Positions 9,482 to 19,378 of a stretch of DNA of 64,000 bases are shown in pieces. Below the pieces are notes generated by a model. The model was not told where the DNA came from. It saw only the letters and a list, made by a program, of their open reading frames with translations, and searched no databases. The translations under genes and the position numbers were made by a program. Origin of the DNA: Gloeocapsopsis dulcis (GTDB lineage Bacteria; Cyanobacteriota; Cyanobacteriia; Cyanobacteriales; Chroococcidiopsidaceae); contig NZ_CP119968.1 of NCBI RefSeq assembly GCF_032163395.1, positions 4,738,001 to 4,802,000 on the forward strand, in the 5' to 3' direction. Within the stretch, counting starts at the first letter, position 1. Each line of letters begins with the position of its first letter.

Positions 9482-10870
9482 CTAACTTATTAACTGTTTG
9501 AAAATAGCAGTCTCTCGAATATTATCAAAGTCTGAATTAGTTATAGCTTGTTCTTTGTAACTAGAATCAATGTCGATAGCCCATTGTAAGTTTTTAACTG
9601 TTAGCTCGACATTACCCTGCAATCCATAGCAGCAAGCCATACTATACCAAGTGATAGGTTTGCTAGGCTCAATTGGAGTTGCTTTAATACATGATGCGAT
9701 CGCTTCTTCGTATTGTTGCAATTTTGCCATCACGTAGCCGTAGAGCATCCAACCTTCAGGTGTATCGGAGTTGATTTGCATAACTTGATTAGAACAAACG
9801 AGTGCTTCTGCATACCGTTATAATTCAATTAATGCATAACCTCGCAGCAGCCATACCTCAGCTATATCAGGCTTTAGTTGAATCATCCGATCAAATGAGG
9901 TGATGACTTTTTCGTACTGCTTTGATGTAAATAAAGCAAATCCTTTTAAGTACCAAGCTTCTATTAAGTCAGGCTTTAGTTGAATTGCTCGATCAAAAGA
10001 TAAAACTGCATCCTCATATTGCTGTAATTCATATAAAATCAATCCTTGAAAGTACCAAGCTTCATCATATTCAAGTTTGATTTGGGTAGCTTGTTTACAA
10101 GAATAAATTGCATTTTCGTAGCTTTGTAACTTATATAATGTTCTAGCTCGATCCAACCAAATTTCAGGAATATTAGAGTCGATGGCAATAGTACGATCAA
10201 AAGAAGTGACTGCTGCATCATAACGCTCTAATCTAAACAATGCAACACTGTGCTTATACCAAGCATCAAAAAAATTAGGGGCTAATTGAATTGCTTTTCC
10301 GTAAGCAGTCAGTGCTTCTTCGTACTGTTGAGACTCTAGTAATGCATTGCCTTTATTGTACCAGCTTTCATACTCTTGAAGTTGGGTATGAATAGCGCGA
10401 TCATAGAACTGATTACCCAGAGAATCTAAGTCAAATGTATTAAATTCATTATAATACGCACCAGATGAGGTAATAGGTTGAAACTGAGTTTTATTTGTTA
10501 CAGATTTAGAGTATCTACCTCTAGAAAGTAAGACACCAAATAGGAAATTGGGATCGATTATTGGCACTCTATTACGTGAATGGAAAAATTCATTTTTAGT
10601 TACTTGTAAAACCACTCTATTTCCGTAAGTAATTTTAGGTGGATTATTACAAAAAGGATTGTAAGGGCTATACATTCCAAATTGTCCACCATATTGCCCA
10701 AACTCATTTCGGATACTGAATCTGCTGTAACCACCACCATACTGACTATATGAATTGCAAATAGAGTCACAGTGATACTGATCGCTAGAAACTAATCCTA
10801 AATAATTACCATCTCCAGCTATAAGAAAAGCATTGCTGTCAATTGACAAGAGAAATGACTGCAGATCCAT
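9482..10870 (-). pseudogene. Tetratricopeptide-repeat protein split by an in-frame TAA
   Basis: The open frame from 10870 encodes 350 residues: an unassigned Gly/Tyr-rich N-terminus (about 1-150) and then TPR units such as YELQQYEDAVLSFDRAIQLK. It stops at a TAA at 9818-9820. The same frame continues without interruption for 112 more codons as RYAEALVCSNQV, then MQINSDTPEGW and two further TPR units, ending at 9482. The stop sits where other repeats have glutamine (ELQQYEDA versus EL-stop-RYAEA), so CAA to TAA is the simplest explanation. The full frame would be 462 aa. Either a truncated 350-aa protein is made, with a separately startable fragment at 9781, or the gene is inactive. Confidence 0.8.
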
Positions 10871-11026
10871 ATTGATTAAGAATGCCTACTTAATATAACA
10901 AGACTAAAAGAGGATAAACTTTGATATTCTTTGTAAGGTTAACCAACCTAGCCGCTATATTTAAAGTGCCCAATTTAAGCTAATAAATCTCACACAGGTT
11001 CTTAATTCTAAAATAATTTGTTATTA

Positions 11027-11170
11027 CTACTGTCCAATTTTATTAATATAAATAACCACTTTCTCTGATTCTTCTAATACTTCATGAGCTTGATCTGCAA
11101 AAAAACAGTGATTCTTCTCACAAATAACTTGAGATAAGTCACCGCAAAAGAAAGTCTCTGTAGCAAATGC
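11027..11170 (-). pseudogene. Possible 47-codon gene remnant
   Basis: Inside the 350-bp gap after the serpin gene, one minus-strand frame stays open for 47 codons (AFATETFFCGDLSQVICEKN, then a segment ending KVVIYINKIGQ) between a TAA and a TAG. It has no ATG or other good start and no ribosome site. The residue pattern looks protein-like, so it may be the tail of a degraded gene. I do not recognise a family. The rest of the gap 10871-11220 shows nothing else. Confidence 0.25.
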
Positions 11171-11220
11171 TTAGCATCCGTATGTAATGCGATCGCTACT
11201 ACAAATTAAGATAATCGTCC

Positions 11221-12513
11221 TTACGGTTCAACGATAGAACCCATAAACAGCACTGTTCCCGTTTGGTTATCTCGGATGGCACAAAAGAAAGGACGATTCA
11301 CAATCATCTCAAATGGTGGATCAAGCGGTGCAGATACCGCCATGACTCTTCCAGAAGTAACAGCAGCAGCCTCGGTTCCTTCTTCGTTGACTTCAACAAA
11401 GGTTTTATGCTTGACTTCACTTAAAGCAAGGTCATTACCCATTGCCGAAAAATCAGCATTATCCTCGAAAGCAACTTCCATACCCAAAACTTTCAACGTA
11501 TCGTTAAGAGTTAAGTCATATTCCATTTGAAAGCGCGGGAGGCGAATTGAACCTTCACGTTGATTAAACTGTGTTAGCCATTTTTCCCAATTGGCAGAAT
11601 TGAGTTGTTGGTAAAAACTCGTCAGGTTAGAGTTTTCGCGAGGTAGAAAAACGTATAAACTCAGTCTACCTTTACCATAGGGCAAGCTCACTGCTTGAAA
11701 TTGGTCGTTTTCGTAGTACCTATATCTCCCGGTTTGAGCCATCATCGGGTGTTGTGTTGAGCCACCATTTGTAAAAAACGGCTCATTTGTTGTTTGACTA
11801 GGATCAAACTCATCTGCCCACCTACCTTTAAAGTAAATAGCATTGATCAGAAACAACACATCTTCAGGATTAATTTGATCGACAATTTGCTCAATTCTGC
11901 CATTCGTATTTTGATTGACCCATGCGTTGATTGTATTCTTCGCATCAGGAGACGCAAAATCTAAATTTGTTACCTGCGCTTTGTAGAAGCTTTGGTTTTT
12001 CTGTAAAAAGTCTTTGCGGAACGGGTATTCTTGTCTTGCCCACAGTGAGTTAGCAATAGCAATTTGGACATTTGCATCAGGGTTTGTGAGTGCACTTAGC
12101 AGTGCCGCGTTTGCAGTGTTGATTTCTGGCAGGCTGATTCCTTGTAACTCTAAGGTTTGTGCCATTGCTTGTTGCGTTTCACCGTTCGCACCGTTGTACA
12201 ACATAGCAAGTGCGATTGCAATACTTGTTGGCGAGATAAAAACATTACTGCTGCTATCTTGACGTAGCAACTGGGAAAATAACTTGAAGCCAAACCGCGT
12301 GTTAGCAGATACTATTTCCTTAACAGCAGATGATGTCATTTGCTTATCTGAAGAATCTTGCCGATTAAACGAACGGGGTTGGGCAACAACAGAATCGATA
12401 CGATCTATTCTAGAGCATCCCATCATTCCGATAAACAGGATACCTGTTGCCGCGAGGACATAACGTCTTCCCAGGCAAATTGCATAGCGTCTTAGCAAGA
12501 AACTCCGCTGCAT
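11221..12513 (-). CDS. Secreted serpin (serine protease inhibitor)
   Basis: 430 residues. A basic N-terminus and a hydrophobic stretch end in GMMGC, which could act as a lipobox, so the protein is probably exported and perhaps lipid-anchored. The serpin body is full length. The reactive-centre loop starts at about residue 377 with the hinge EEGTEAAA, small residues that permit loop insertion and so indicate an inhibitory serpin. Counting P15 as Gly379, as in alpha-1-antitrypsin, puts P1-P1' at Val393-Ser394, which suggests an elastase- or subtilisin-like target. The loop is about four residues longer than in antitrypsin, so P1 is tentative. It lies 98 bp downstream of a secreted serine protease gene on the same strand. 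Confidence 0.92.
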   Translation of the reverse strand: MQRSFLLRRYAICLGRRYVLAATGILFIGMMGCSRIDRIDSVVAQPRSFNRQDSSDKQMTSSAVKEIVSANTRFGFKLFSQLLRQDSSSNVFISPTSIAIALAMLYNGANGETQQAMAQTLELQGISLPEINTANAALLSALTNPDANVQIAIANSLWARQEYPFRKDFLQKNQSFYKAQVTNLDFASPDAKNTINAWVNQNTNGRIEQIVDQINPEDVLFLINAIYFKGRWADEFDPSQTTNEPFFTNGGSTQHPMMAQTGRYRYYENDQFQAVSLPYGKGRLSLYVFLPRENSNLTSFYQQLNSANWEKWLTQFNQREGSIRLPRFQMEYDLTLNDTLKVLGMEVAFEDNADFSAMGNDLALSEVKHKTFVEVNEEGTEAAAVTSGRVMAVSAPLDPPFEMIVNRPFFCAIRDNQTGTVLFMGSIVEP

Positions 12514-12611
12514 GCCACTGTCACCATAGTTCTATTACGGAGACTATGCCATCTCTGCAACTGCGATCGCAGTGCGGTTACGCTTTTTGCAACGATATAT
12601 GTAGGAGGATG

Positions 12612-14204
12612 TTATCTTGCAGGTACCGTCCACCAAGCAAGAGCATAAGGTTGTACAGCGTGATTAACTTGTTGGTGAAACTGGACGCGAACTTTGTATC
12701 TACCAGAAGTCGGAACTCGACAAAAAATATGTTCGACACTATCAACCTCACTAGTTGACGTGCAAGTTGTATCCACAATTGCGTTGGTATCAACGTGCAG
12801 CAGATAAAGATCTAGGTTATTTAAACCGCGATCGCGAAAAGTTTCTTTTACGTCAAATTGCCGATTGTTGTTAGCATCATTCAACTCTACCAATCGATTC
12901 CAATTTAATGTCACTGAGACAAAACTGTCTTGCTGTAATGGTTGCGCTAAGACGTACTCATGATGCGAGGCAACATTGACTGTGCGATAATCCCAACCAA
13001 TTGCTGGCACAGGTCTTGCTGGATGCCATTGACCAGCACTAAATTGTTGATATGCGCGATAGGCGTTTAATTGACCTGTTCCCATTTGTGCTTGCAAAGG
13101 AATTTTAGGATTGCGGTAAGCATCTGAATTTAACCAGTGTTGGTTTTGCTTATCTAAAATTGTTTTTGTCATTCCCAGCAATAAACCATTTCCTGGATCT
13201 TGAAATTTATCTGCAGAATTAAGCATCACGGCTTTCATAACTTCTTGACGGCGAGAATCTAAAGTCCAGTTACGCTGGCGGGAACGCAGTTGTTTGTCGC
13301 CAAATTCTTGGAGTAACGCCACAGTTGCAGTAACATGAGGTGCAGCAAAACTTGTACCTGTAACCCTTGTAGTTTTACCGTTTGGATTCAGTAAAGTAAT
13401 TTTATTTCCAGGCGCAACTATCCCAACAGTACGACGCGAACCTAAATTTACTTCGCGACCATTAAGTCTACCACCAACAGCTCCAGAAATGGCATCACTT
13501 AAATTAGAAACATCAATTCTCGTAAACAGCCCTTGTCTGCGAGTCGTAAATGCAACATTAACGCCATTAAAATTATCTGTCGGGATCGGAATGCCACCTT
13601 TACCTTGATTACCAGCGATCGCATACAGCACATTATGAACGCGGGCAGACCAATCAATACATTGTGTCAGCAATGCTTGACCATCTAACAGTGCATTTGG
13701 TCGGGGATCGCGCTCAAGAGTTTCTCCAAAGCTAAAGTTAATCGCCCGCACATCACCACCATTTTGGAGCGCAAGGTGTTGTGCGGATAAACATTCTTCT
13801 GGCTGACCGCCTGTTTTTAGCGAACCAACTGCAGTAGAATAAAGTCGCGCTCCTGGTGCAACACCACGCACAGCTTTATCTGTACTCACCATGACACTAG
13901 CAACATTTTGTGCATGGGGGTCAATATTTGTATTAGGTTGCGCGGGCTGATTGCGTAAAAAGACACCAGCTAAATTAACTTGTTGCTTATACGTGACTGC
14001 TTTATCTAAACCAAATTGTCCAGGACGTCCAATTTCTACTTGACCAATCCCAATTTTGCGACCAATGAGGTTGTAAGGCGCACTGTGTAACCGTAAAGCA
14101 TTAATTCCTGCATCTCCTACTGAAGTTGTTTCTAGGGCGAGGACAGGAATACTGACACAGGAAGCGCTTAGCCCCCCTAATATCCAAATATACTTTCTTA
14201 GCAT
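12612..14204 (-). CDS. Secreted subtilisin-like (S8) serine peptidase
   Basis: 530 residues with a clear signal peptide (about 1-24, cleaved near VLALE). The subtilase elements in order are IGIGQVEIGRPG (residues 51-62, where the catalytic Asp motif DTG is expected), HAQNVASVM (His97), AIAGNQG (Asn199, oxyanion hole) and GTSFAAPHV (Ser285). His, Asn and Ser are present, but Glu57 stands where Asp is normal. A C-terminal beta-rich region of about 150 residues follows. It probably acts in the periplasm or outside the cell. The upstream neighbour of the serpin on the same strand, it is a natural candidate target of that inhibitor. Confidence 0.85.
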   Translation of the reverse strand: MLRKYIWILGGLSASCVSIPVLALETTSVGDAGINALRLHSAPYNLIGRKIGIGQVEIGRPGQFGLDKAVTYKQQVNLAGVFLRNQPAQPNTNIDPHAQNVASVMVSTDKAVRGVAPGARLYSTAVGSLKTGGQPEECLSAQHLALQNGGDVRAINFSFGETLERDPRPNALLDGQALLTQCIDWSARVHNVLYAIAGNQGKGGIPIPTDNFNGVNVAFTTRRQGLFTRIDVSNLSDAISGAVGGRLNGREVNLGSRRTVGIVAPGNKITLLNPNGKTTRVTGTSFAAPHVTATVALLQEFGDKQLRSRQRNWTLDSRRQEVMKAVMLNSADKFQDPGNGLLLGMTKTILDKQNQHWLNSDAYRNPKIPLQAQMGTGQLNAYRAYQQFSAGQWHPARPVPAIGWDYRTVNVASHHEYVLAQPLQQDSFVSVTLNWNRLVELNDANNNRQFDVKETFRDRGLNNLDLYLLHVDTNAIVDTTCTSTSEVDSVEHIFCRVPTSGRYKVRVQFHQQVNHAVQPYALAWWTVPAR

Positions 14205-14440
14205 TGACTTAAAAATTTACTCAATTGGCACAAGCGTTACTAACTATCTTGACTAATGAATAATGAATTGCTCCTCACCCTTTTTTATTTTTTCGTGAGT
14301 TTTTCAGCCGCTAAATTAATGTTTAGCAAAAAATTTGTTAAAGTAGGCAACTTTTGCTCAGGAAGCTTTTGCGATCGCGCTTTTAATGCTAAAGATTTTG
14401 TTAAAATGCATACAACTGAGGAAGCAGGAGAATCATTAAC

Positions 14441-15145
14441 ATGACCCAAGCCAGCAAAAAGCCGATTGTAATTGCTCCATCCATACTATCAGCAGATTTT
14501 TCTCGCCTAGGAGAAGAAGTTCGTGCAGTAGATGCAGCAGGAGCAGATTGGATTCATGTTGATGTAATGGATGGGCGGTTTGTTCCCAATATTACTATTG
14601 GTCCATTAATCGTTGAAGCGATTCGCCCTGTGACTCAAAAGCCACTGGATGTCCACTTGATGATTGTGGAGCCAGAAAAATATGTAGAAGATTTTGCCAA
14701 GGCTGGAGCAGATCATATTTATGTTCATGCTGAACATAATGCTTCACCACACTTGCATCGGACTCTAGGTCAAATTAGAGAACTGGGTAAAAAAGCAGGT
14801 GTTGTTCTCAATCCTGGTTCCCCACTAGAGTTAATTGAATACGTCTTAGAACTATGCGACCTGATTTTGATCATGAGCGTTAACCCTGGCTTTGGCGGTC
14901 AAAGTTTTATTCCTGGTGTATTGCCTAAAATTCGGAAACTACGTCAAATGCTCGACGATCGCGGACTCGATCCTTGGATTGAAGTTGATGGCGGGCTAAA
15001 GGCAAATAATACTTGGCAAGTGATCGAAGCTGGTGCCAATGCGATCGTTGCTGGTTCAGCAGTATTTAACGCCAAAGACTATGCTCAAGCAATCAGTGGT
15101 ATTCGTAACAGCAAGCGTCCTACCCCAGAATTGGCAACAGTTTAA
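14441..15145 (+). CDS. rpe: Ribulose-phosphate 3-epimerase
   Basis: 234 residues, full length. Rpe interconverts ribulose-5-phosphate and xylulose-5-phosphate in the Calvin cycle and the oxidative pentose phosphate pathway. Visible motifs are [29 protein letters not shown] (metal ligands H and D), [17 protein letters not shown] and EVDGGL, all part of the TIM-barrel active site. An AGGAG sequence lies about 12 nt before the ATG. A strong hairpin terminator follows the stop codon. Confidence 0.97.
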   Translation: MTQASKKPIVIAPSILSADFSRLGEEVRAVDAAGADWIHVDVMDGRFVPNITIGPLIVEAIRPVTQKPLDVHLMIVEPEKYVEDFAKAGADHIYVHAEHNASPHLHRTLGQIRELGKKAGVVLNPGSPLELIEYVLELCDLILIMSVNPGFGGQSFIPGVLPKIRKLRQMLDDRGLDPWIEVDGGLKANNTWQVIEAGANAIVAGSAVFNAKDYAQAISGIRNSKRPTPELATV

Positions 15146-15161
15146 GAGTTAATGATTTCAT

Positions 15162-15203
15162 AAAAAAGAGAGCAGATCGCCGATAGATCCACTCTCTTTT
15201 TTT
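15162..15203. terminator. Bidirectional rho-independent terminator after rpe
   Basis: An AAAAAAGAGAG arm pairs with CTCTCTTTTTT around a short loop. Reading + gives a stem followed by a T run for rpe. Reading - also gives a T run, which suits the end of the 15233-15754 gene, so the site can serve both convergent genes. Confidence 0.85.
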
Positions 15204-15232
15204 ACTTTTTGCTAACTTACTGCTGACAGCTA

Positions 15233-15754
15233 TTATTTCCTGCGGTTTCCTAACCATTTAGCAGCAGCAATTCCCAAAACAGCAGCTACAACAGGATTAC
15301 TTAGGAATTTAATAATACCTGGTTGTTCTGCCATAACTTCTTGGAAGATATCAGGATGATTGTGGTAAACAAATGATGCCAGCTTACTCACGTCATCTGC
15401 ACTCATTTTATTGGGATTGTGAGTTGCTAGGGCTAACTGTTGTTCGAGTTGGCGATCGCTCAGTCCTCTTTCTTTGAGATGCTTAAAGAAGGCACGAGCA
15501 ACATCATCTCTCTCATTAGGTTTGATTTGGGCGATCGCTTTTTGCAACTCTGGGTCCATTTGGCTGGGAGGAATGCGATCGGGATGTAAGGAGCGTCCAA
15601 ATAGCTGACGACGTTCTGCATGAGATGAGCGCTGTGCAAAATCATCAAAGTTTTCGTATTGATGCTCATCATTTGATACATCTTCCATTGTTTCTGTATC
15701 ACCTTGCGCCAAGTCGTTCATGATTTGGCGTTTATATTGCTCGTTGTTATACAT
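15233..15754 (-). CDS. Hypothetical protein with C-terminal hydrophobic anchor
   Basis: 173 residues, no family recognised. The N-terminal third is acidic and low in complexity. The middle (about 65-130) is a helical, charged domain with KERGLSDRQLEQQLALATHN and a segment like PDIFQEVMAEQPG. The end, FLSNPVVAAVLGIAAAKWLG, is a single hydrophobic helix followed by basic residues, so it may be tail-anchored. It is first-neighbour to a lipoprotein and a CsbD protein on the same strand, which suggests a general stress group. An AGGAG-like site precedes the ATG. Confidence 0.7.
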   Translation of the reverse strand: MYNNEQYKRQIMNDLAQGDTETMEDVSNDEHQYENFDDFAQRSSHAERRQLFGRSLHPDRIPPSQMDPELQKAIAQIKPNERDDVARAFFKHLKERGLSDRQLEQQLALATHNPNKMSADDVSKLASFVYHNHPDIFQEVMAEQPGIIKFLSNPVVAAVLGIAAAKWLGNRRK

Positions 15755-15784
15755 TTTTCCTCTCCTTCCCTGATTCGTTGTAGT

Positions 15785-16225
15785 CTATTGATATTTGATT
15801 TGATTCGACTGGATATCGTAATCAGCCGTCAGAATGAGCTTTTTGTCAGGAGCGTACATCAAAACTTTTAAATCTTGATTGGGAAAAGTCTTATGGAATC
15901 CTTGAAGCAACGACTTAGCTAAAGGTCTGACCTCATTAGGACGCACTTGTCGAGTGATAACAACACCTAGTTTATTTTGGTCGCGGACATATGCATCCTG
16001 AACTAACCCCCTACTTGTCTGGATTACCCATTTACCAAAGTCTTGTCCAGCAGATGTATTGCCGCGCTCTAATAACGCATAGTTTCCGGTGGTGTCTGCC
16101 GCTGGTGGTAAACTTGTAGTTGGTGCCTTAGCATTGACAGCACTATTACAAGCAACAGACATCGTAAGAACTAGCACTAAAGTTAACGCTGTCAGAACCT
16201 TACGAAATCTTTGCATAAAATCCAC
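15785..16225 (-). CDS. Putative lipoprotein of unknown function
   Basis: 146 residues. A basic start, a hydrophobic helix and MSVAC give a lipobox with the modifiable cysteine at about residue 26, so the mature protein is probably membrane-anchored on the periplasmic side. A disordered Ala/Pro/Thr stretch leads to a small alpha-beta domain with VVITRQVRPNEVRPLAKSLL and ILTADYDI. I do not recognise the domain. It lies 30 bp upstream of the hypothetical gene at 15233-15754 and is probably co-transcribed with it. Confidence 0.75.
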   Translation of the reverse strand: MDFMQRFRKVLTALTLVLVLTMSVACNSAVNAKAPTTSLPPAADTTGNYALLERGNTSAGQDFGKWVIQTSRGLVQDAYVRDQNKLGVVITRQVRPNEVRPLAKSLLQGFHKTFPNQDLKVLMYAPDKKLILTADYDIQSNQIKYQ

Positions 16226-16307
16226 TTTATTTTTCCTCCCATTGACTACAGAATTGCAAAACTCATTGCTTATTTTGTTCTGAATTTATCAAGCTTTATA
16301 AATGATG

Positions 16308-16330
16308 AAGGTCTAGAATAACTAGACCTT
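16308..16330. terminator. Perfect 9-bp hairpin between csbD and the lipoprotein gene
   Basis: AAGGTCTAG pairs with CTAGACCTT across a 5-nt loop. It lies just after the csbD stop codon on the minus strand. The T run after it is weak on that strand (the + strand has TTTT), so it may be a terminator or a transcript-stabilising hairpin. Confidence 0.5.
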
Positions 16331-16350
16331 TTAGTTGAATTAATTAGCAA

Positions 16351-16533
16351 CTAGTTAAGCTTTTCTTTTACATTATCTTTGACGTCTTCTACACCGTGAC
16401 GTACTTCACCTTCTGCTTGCTTTGCTTTGCCTTCTGCTTTATCTTCAGGGTCTCCTGTAACATTACCCCAAGCTTCTTGAGCTTTGCCTTCAATATTTTT
16501 GCCTGTAGCTTTGGTTCTATCTTCTACACTCAT
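16351..16533 (-). CDS. CsbD family stress-response protein
   Basis: 60 residues, highly charged and lysine/glutamate-rich: MSVEDRTKATGKNIEGKAQE, then WGNVTGDPEDKAEGKAKQAE. This is the CsbD pattern, small hydrophilic proteins induced by general stress in many bacteria. The biochemical role is unknown. The frame is open upstream to 16557, but the ATG at 16533 has an AGGAG eight bases before it and matches the family's first residues, so that start was chosen. Confidence 0.92.
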   Translation of the reverse strand: MSVEDRTKATGKNIEGKAQEAWGNVTGDPEDKAEGKAKQAEGEVRHGVEDVKDNVKEKLN

Positions 16534-16728
16534 TTTTTTCTCCTTGTTTCTAAACAAACTTTTATTGTTGTTTAGTAAGCTTGAAGTTTGTGCTTACGTT
16601 TACAACTTATCCGAAATGCAATAGTGTAGGCTTCTGTCAGAAGACATATTAAAGTTCTCAGTATAAAGAATGATAAAAACCAAAGTTTGCTTACTACTAT
16701 GTCTAAATGAAGAGAATCAAATTACATA

Positions 16729-16757
16729 CAAAAAAACTGGTGTTTTAGAAACACCAG
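16729..16757 (-). terminator. Rho-independent terminator after the 19-residue repeat gene
   Basis: On the minus strand a perfect 9-bp stem, CTGGTGTTT/AAACACCAG with a 3-nt loop, is followed by seven Ts. It lies about 30 bp past the stop of the gene at 16789-17106. Confidence 0.9.
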
Positions 16758-16788
16758 CTATCAAACAATATAATTAGCTACCTTTGTA

Positions 16789-17106
16789 CTAATCTAAATA
16801 CCCTATCAACTCATCAATTTTTTCAACTTCATTGGTAGCAATTGGACGAATACCAGCCGTTGTTATTGTTTTGTAAACTTGTAATTCGCTTGCAGCAATT
16901 GGGCGAACCCCCAATAAATTTAAAGTATCAGAAACTTGTAATTCGCTTGCAGCAATTGGACGTATCCCTAATATGTTGACAGTATCACTAATTTTAAAGG
17001 TGCTAGCAGTGATAGGGCGATCGCCTGGTAAAGAATTTTCTTTGGTAAAACTATTATTTGATTTATTGAGGATTGTCTTGGCTTCGGCAGTGCTGCTGAC
17101 ACTCAT
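16789..17106 (-). CDS. Small protein of four tandem 19-residue repeats
   Basis: 105 residues. After a 27-residue Ser/Asn-rich leader the protein is four copies of a 19-residue unit starting at residues 28, 47, 66 and 85. The pattern is G-x-RPI-A/T-A-S-x-hydrophobic-x-hydrophobic-S-D-T-x-N-hydrophobic-L. The last copy diverges and ends IDELIGYLD. There is no signal peptide or membrane helix, and no enzyme motif. I recall similar RPIA repeat proteins in other cyanobacteria, but no function for them. Its own terminator and an upstream gap of about 160 bp to uvrB suggest it is a single-gene unit. Confidence 0.8.
   Translation of the reverse strand: MSVSSTAEAKTILNKSNNSFTKENSLPGDRPITASTFKISDTVNILGIRPIAASELQVSDTLNLLGVRPIAASELQVYKTITTAGIRPIATNEVEKIDELIGYLD
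16798..17025 (-). repeat. 57-bp tandem repeat encoding the 19-residue units
   Basis: The coding DNA repeats with a 57-bp period. The copies share long identical stretches such as TGCAGCAATTGG and AACTTGTAATTCGCTTGCAG on the + strand, so at least the middle copies look like recent duplications rather than only protein-level similarity. Confidence 0.8.
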
Positions 17107-17270
17107 AGTTTCATCCCTCTTAATATGACATTTTAAGTTAAATAGAAAAATTGTTTTTTGTGATTGCTTTTGAGTTTACCGGAAAAAGCATTATTTAGTT
17201 CTAAATAAGTTCACATGGTATGCATAAACAAATCTAAATATGTAAAAATAAGTAAAGGGAGTCGTAATGT

Positions 17271-19268
17271 ATGATGCAATTTTCTCTCCAAGCACCGTTT
17301 CAGCCAACCGGCGATCAACCCCGTGCGATCGCCCAACTCACTAAACAAATCAAACAGGGACACCACCATCAAACCTTACTCGGTGCCACAGGAACCGGAA
17401 AGACATTTACGGTTGCATCAGTCATTGAAAAGATTGGTAGACCAACATTAGTACTTGCGCACAACAAAACCCTCGCCGCCCAACTGTGTAATGAGTTACG
17501 CGAGTTCTTTCCTGATAACGCGGTAGAGTATTTCGTAAGTTACTACGATTACTATCAACCAGAAGCTTATATTCCCGTCACAGATACTTATATTGAAAAG
17601 AGTGCTTCGATTAATGACGAAATTGATATGTTACGGCACTCAGCGACGCGATCGCTGTTTGAACGCCGTGATGTGATTGTCGTTGCCTCAATTAGCTGTA
17701 TTTACGGTTTAGGGATTCCCTCAGAGTACCTCAAAGCGGCAATTCCCTTGAAAATGGGCATGGAAATCGACCAAAGACAGATTCTCCGCGATTTGGCTTC
17801 GGTGCAATATAGCCGCAACGATGTTGAAATGGGACGAGGACGCTTTCGAGTGCGAGGGGATGTTTTAGAAATTGGTCCCGCCTACGAAGATCGGATTATT
17901 CGCGTCGAGTTTTTTGGCGATGAAATTGATGCGATTCGCTACGTCGATCCAGTAACGGGAGAAATTATTCAAAGTTTGTCTGCGGTTAACATCTACCCAG
18001 CACGACACTTTGTTACGCCTGAAGAACGTTTAGAAGCTGCGTGCGATGCAATTGAAGCTGAATTGAAACAGCAAAAAGCAGAATTAGAGCAAGCAAGTAA
18101 ACTACTAGAAGCCCAACGACTGGATCAGCGAACGCGCTATGACTTAGAAATGTTGCGCGAAGTTGGTTATTGTAACGGTGTCGAAAACTATTCGCGCCAC
18201 TTAGCAGGGCGTCAACCAGGAGAACCACCAGAGTGCTTGATCGATTACTTCCCTGACGACTGGCTACTTGTAATAGATGAATCGCACGTCACAGTTCCGC
18301 AAATTCGGGGAATGTATAATGGCGACCAAGCACGGAAAAGAGTTTTGATTGAGCATGGCTTTCGCTTACCAAGTGCAGCAGATAATCGCCCGTTGAAAGC
18401 TGACGAGTTTTGGTCAAAAGTTAATCAATGTATTTTTGTTTCAGCAACGCCAGGAAATTGGGAATTAGAACTGTCAGAAGGTAGAGTTGTTGAACAAGTA
18501 ATTCGTCCTACGGGTGTTGTCGATCCGGAAATTTATGTGCGTCCTACGGAAGGACAAATTGACGATCTTTTAGGAGAAGTGAAAGAACGTGTCGATCGCC
18601 GCGAACGGGTTTTGGTGACAACCTTGACAAAGCGCATGGCGGAAGATTTGACAGAATACCTACAAGATCAGGGAATTCGGGTGCGATATCTGCATTCAGA
18701 AATTAATTCAATTGAGCGGATTGAGATTTTGCAAGAGTTACGCCAAGGCAATTTTGATGTTTTAATTGGAGTGAACTTGCTGCGGGAAGGATTGGATTTA
18801 CCAGAAGTTTCCTTAGTGGCAATTTTGGATGCAGACAAAGAAGGATTTTTACGCGCAGAGCGATCGCTGATTCAAACCATAGGTAGGGCAGCACGTCATA
18901 TTCGCGGACAAGCGATTCTGTATGCGGATAATCTGACAGATAGCATGATTAAGGCGATTGATGAAACTGAACGACGACGGGTGATTCAGTTGGAATATAA
19001 CGAAAAACACGGAATAACACCGCAACCGATTGTGAAACGAACAAATAATGCAATTTTGTCGTTTTTAGAAGTGTCGCGGCGCTTGAACTCGCAACAACTA
19101 GAAGAAGCTTACGAACAAGCAGATGATTTACCGCTAGCGAATATTCCCGAATTGATTACGCAATTAGAAGCCCAAATGAAGGAAGCAGCGAAGAACTTAG
19201 AATTTGAGGAAGCAGCAAAGTATCGCGATCGCATTAAGCATCTACGTGATAAATTATTGGGACACTAA
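17271..19268 (+). CDS. uvrB: UvrABC excinuclease subunit B
   Basis: 665 residues, full length. UvrB is the damage-verifying helicase-like subunit of nucleotide excision repair. GATGTGKT (38-45) is the Walker A motif, [12 protein letters not shown] is the beta-hairpin that clamps DNA, DESH is Walker B, and the C-terminal UVR motif ([20 protein letters not shown]) binds UvrC. Two adjacent ATG codons are possible (17271 or 17274), and AAGGGAG lies about 10 nt upstream. I saw no clear cyanobacterial LexA box in the 160-bp leader. Confidence 0.98.
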   Translation: MMQFSLQAPFQPTGDQPRAIAQLTKQIKQGHHHQTLLGATGTGKTFTVASVIEKIGRPTLVLAHNKTLAAQLCNELREFFPDNAVEYFVSYYDYYQPEAYIPVTDTYIEKSASINDEIDMLRHSATRSLFERRDVIVVASISCIYGLGIPSEYLKAAIPLKMGMEIDQRQILRDLASVQYSRNDVEMGRGRFRVRGDVLEIGPAYEDRIIRVEFFGDEIDAIRYVDPVTGEIIQSLSAVNIYPARHFVTPEERLEAACDAIEAELKQQKAELEQASKLLEAQRLDQRTRYDLEMLREVGYCNGVENYSRHLAGRQPGEPPECLIDYFPDDWLLVIDESHVTVPQIRGMYNGDQARKRVLIEHGFRLPSAADNRPLKADEFWSKVNQCIFVSATPGNWELELSEGRVVEQVIRPTGVVDPEIYVRPTEGQIDDLLGEVKERVDRRERVLVTTLTKRMAEDLTEYLQDQGIRVRYLHSEINSIERIEILQELRQGNFDVLIGVNLLREGLDLPEVSLVAILDADKEGFLRAERSLIQTIGRAARHIRGQAILYADNLTDSMIKAIDETERRRVIQLEYNEKHGITPQPIVKRTNNAILSFLEVSRRLNSQQLEEAYEQADDLPLANIPELITQLEAQMKEAAKNLEFEEAAKYRDRIKHLRDKLLGH

Positions 19269-19378
19269 AGAAAACTGTAGTTATCTAGTTACTAGTATTG
19301 CTGCACTACTTGAAATTAAAAACATCCCTTTTCCCACCTACATCATTTGACTTTCAGCAACGCCACATTTGCTATAGT

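Noticed and set aside
12578-12793. 71-codon minus-strand ORF near the end of the subtilase gene
   Set aside because: It lies in another frame of the same coding DNA and has no independent support.
14256-14444. 62-codon ORF upstream of rpe
   Set aside because: It overlaps the rpe start, has no family resemblance, and reads as AT-rich spacer.
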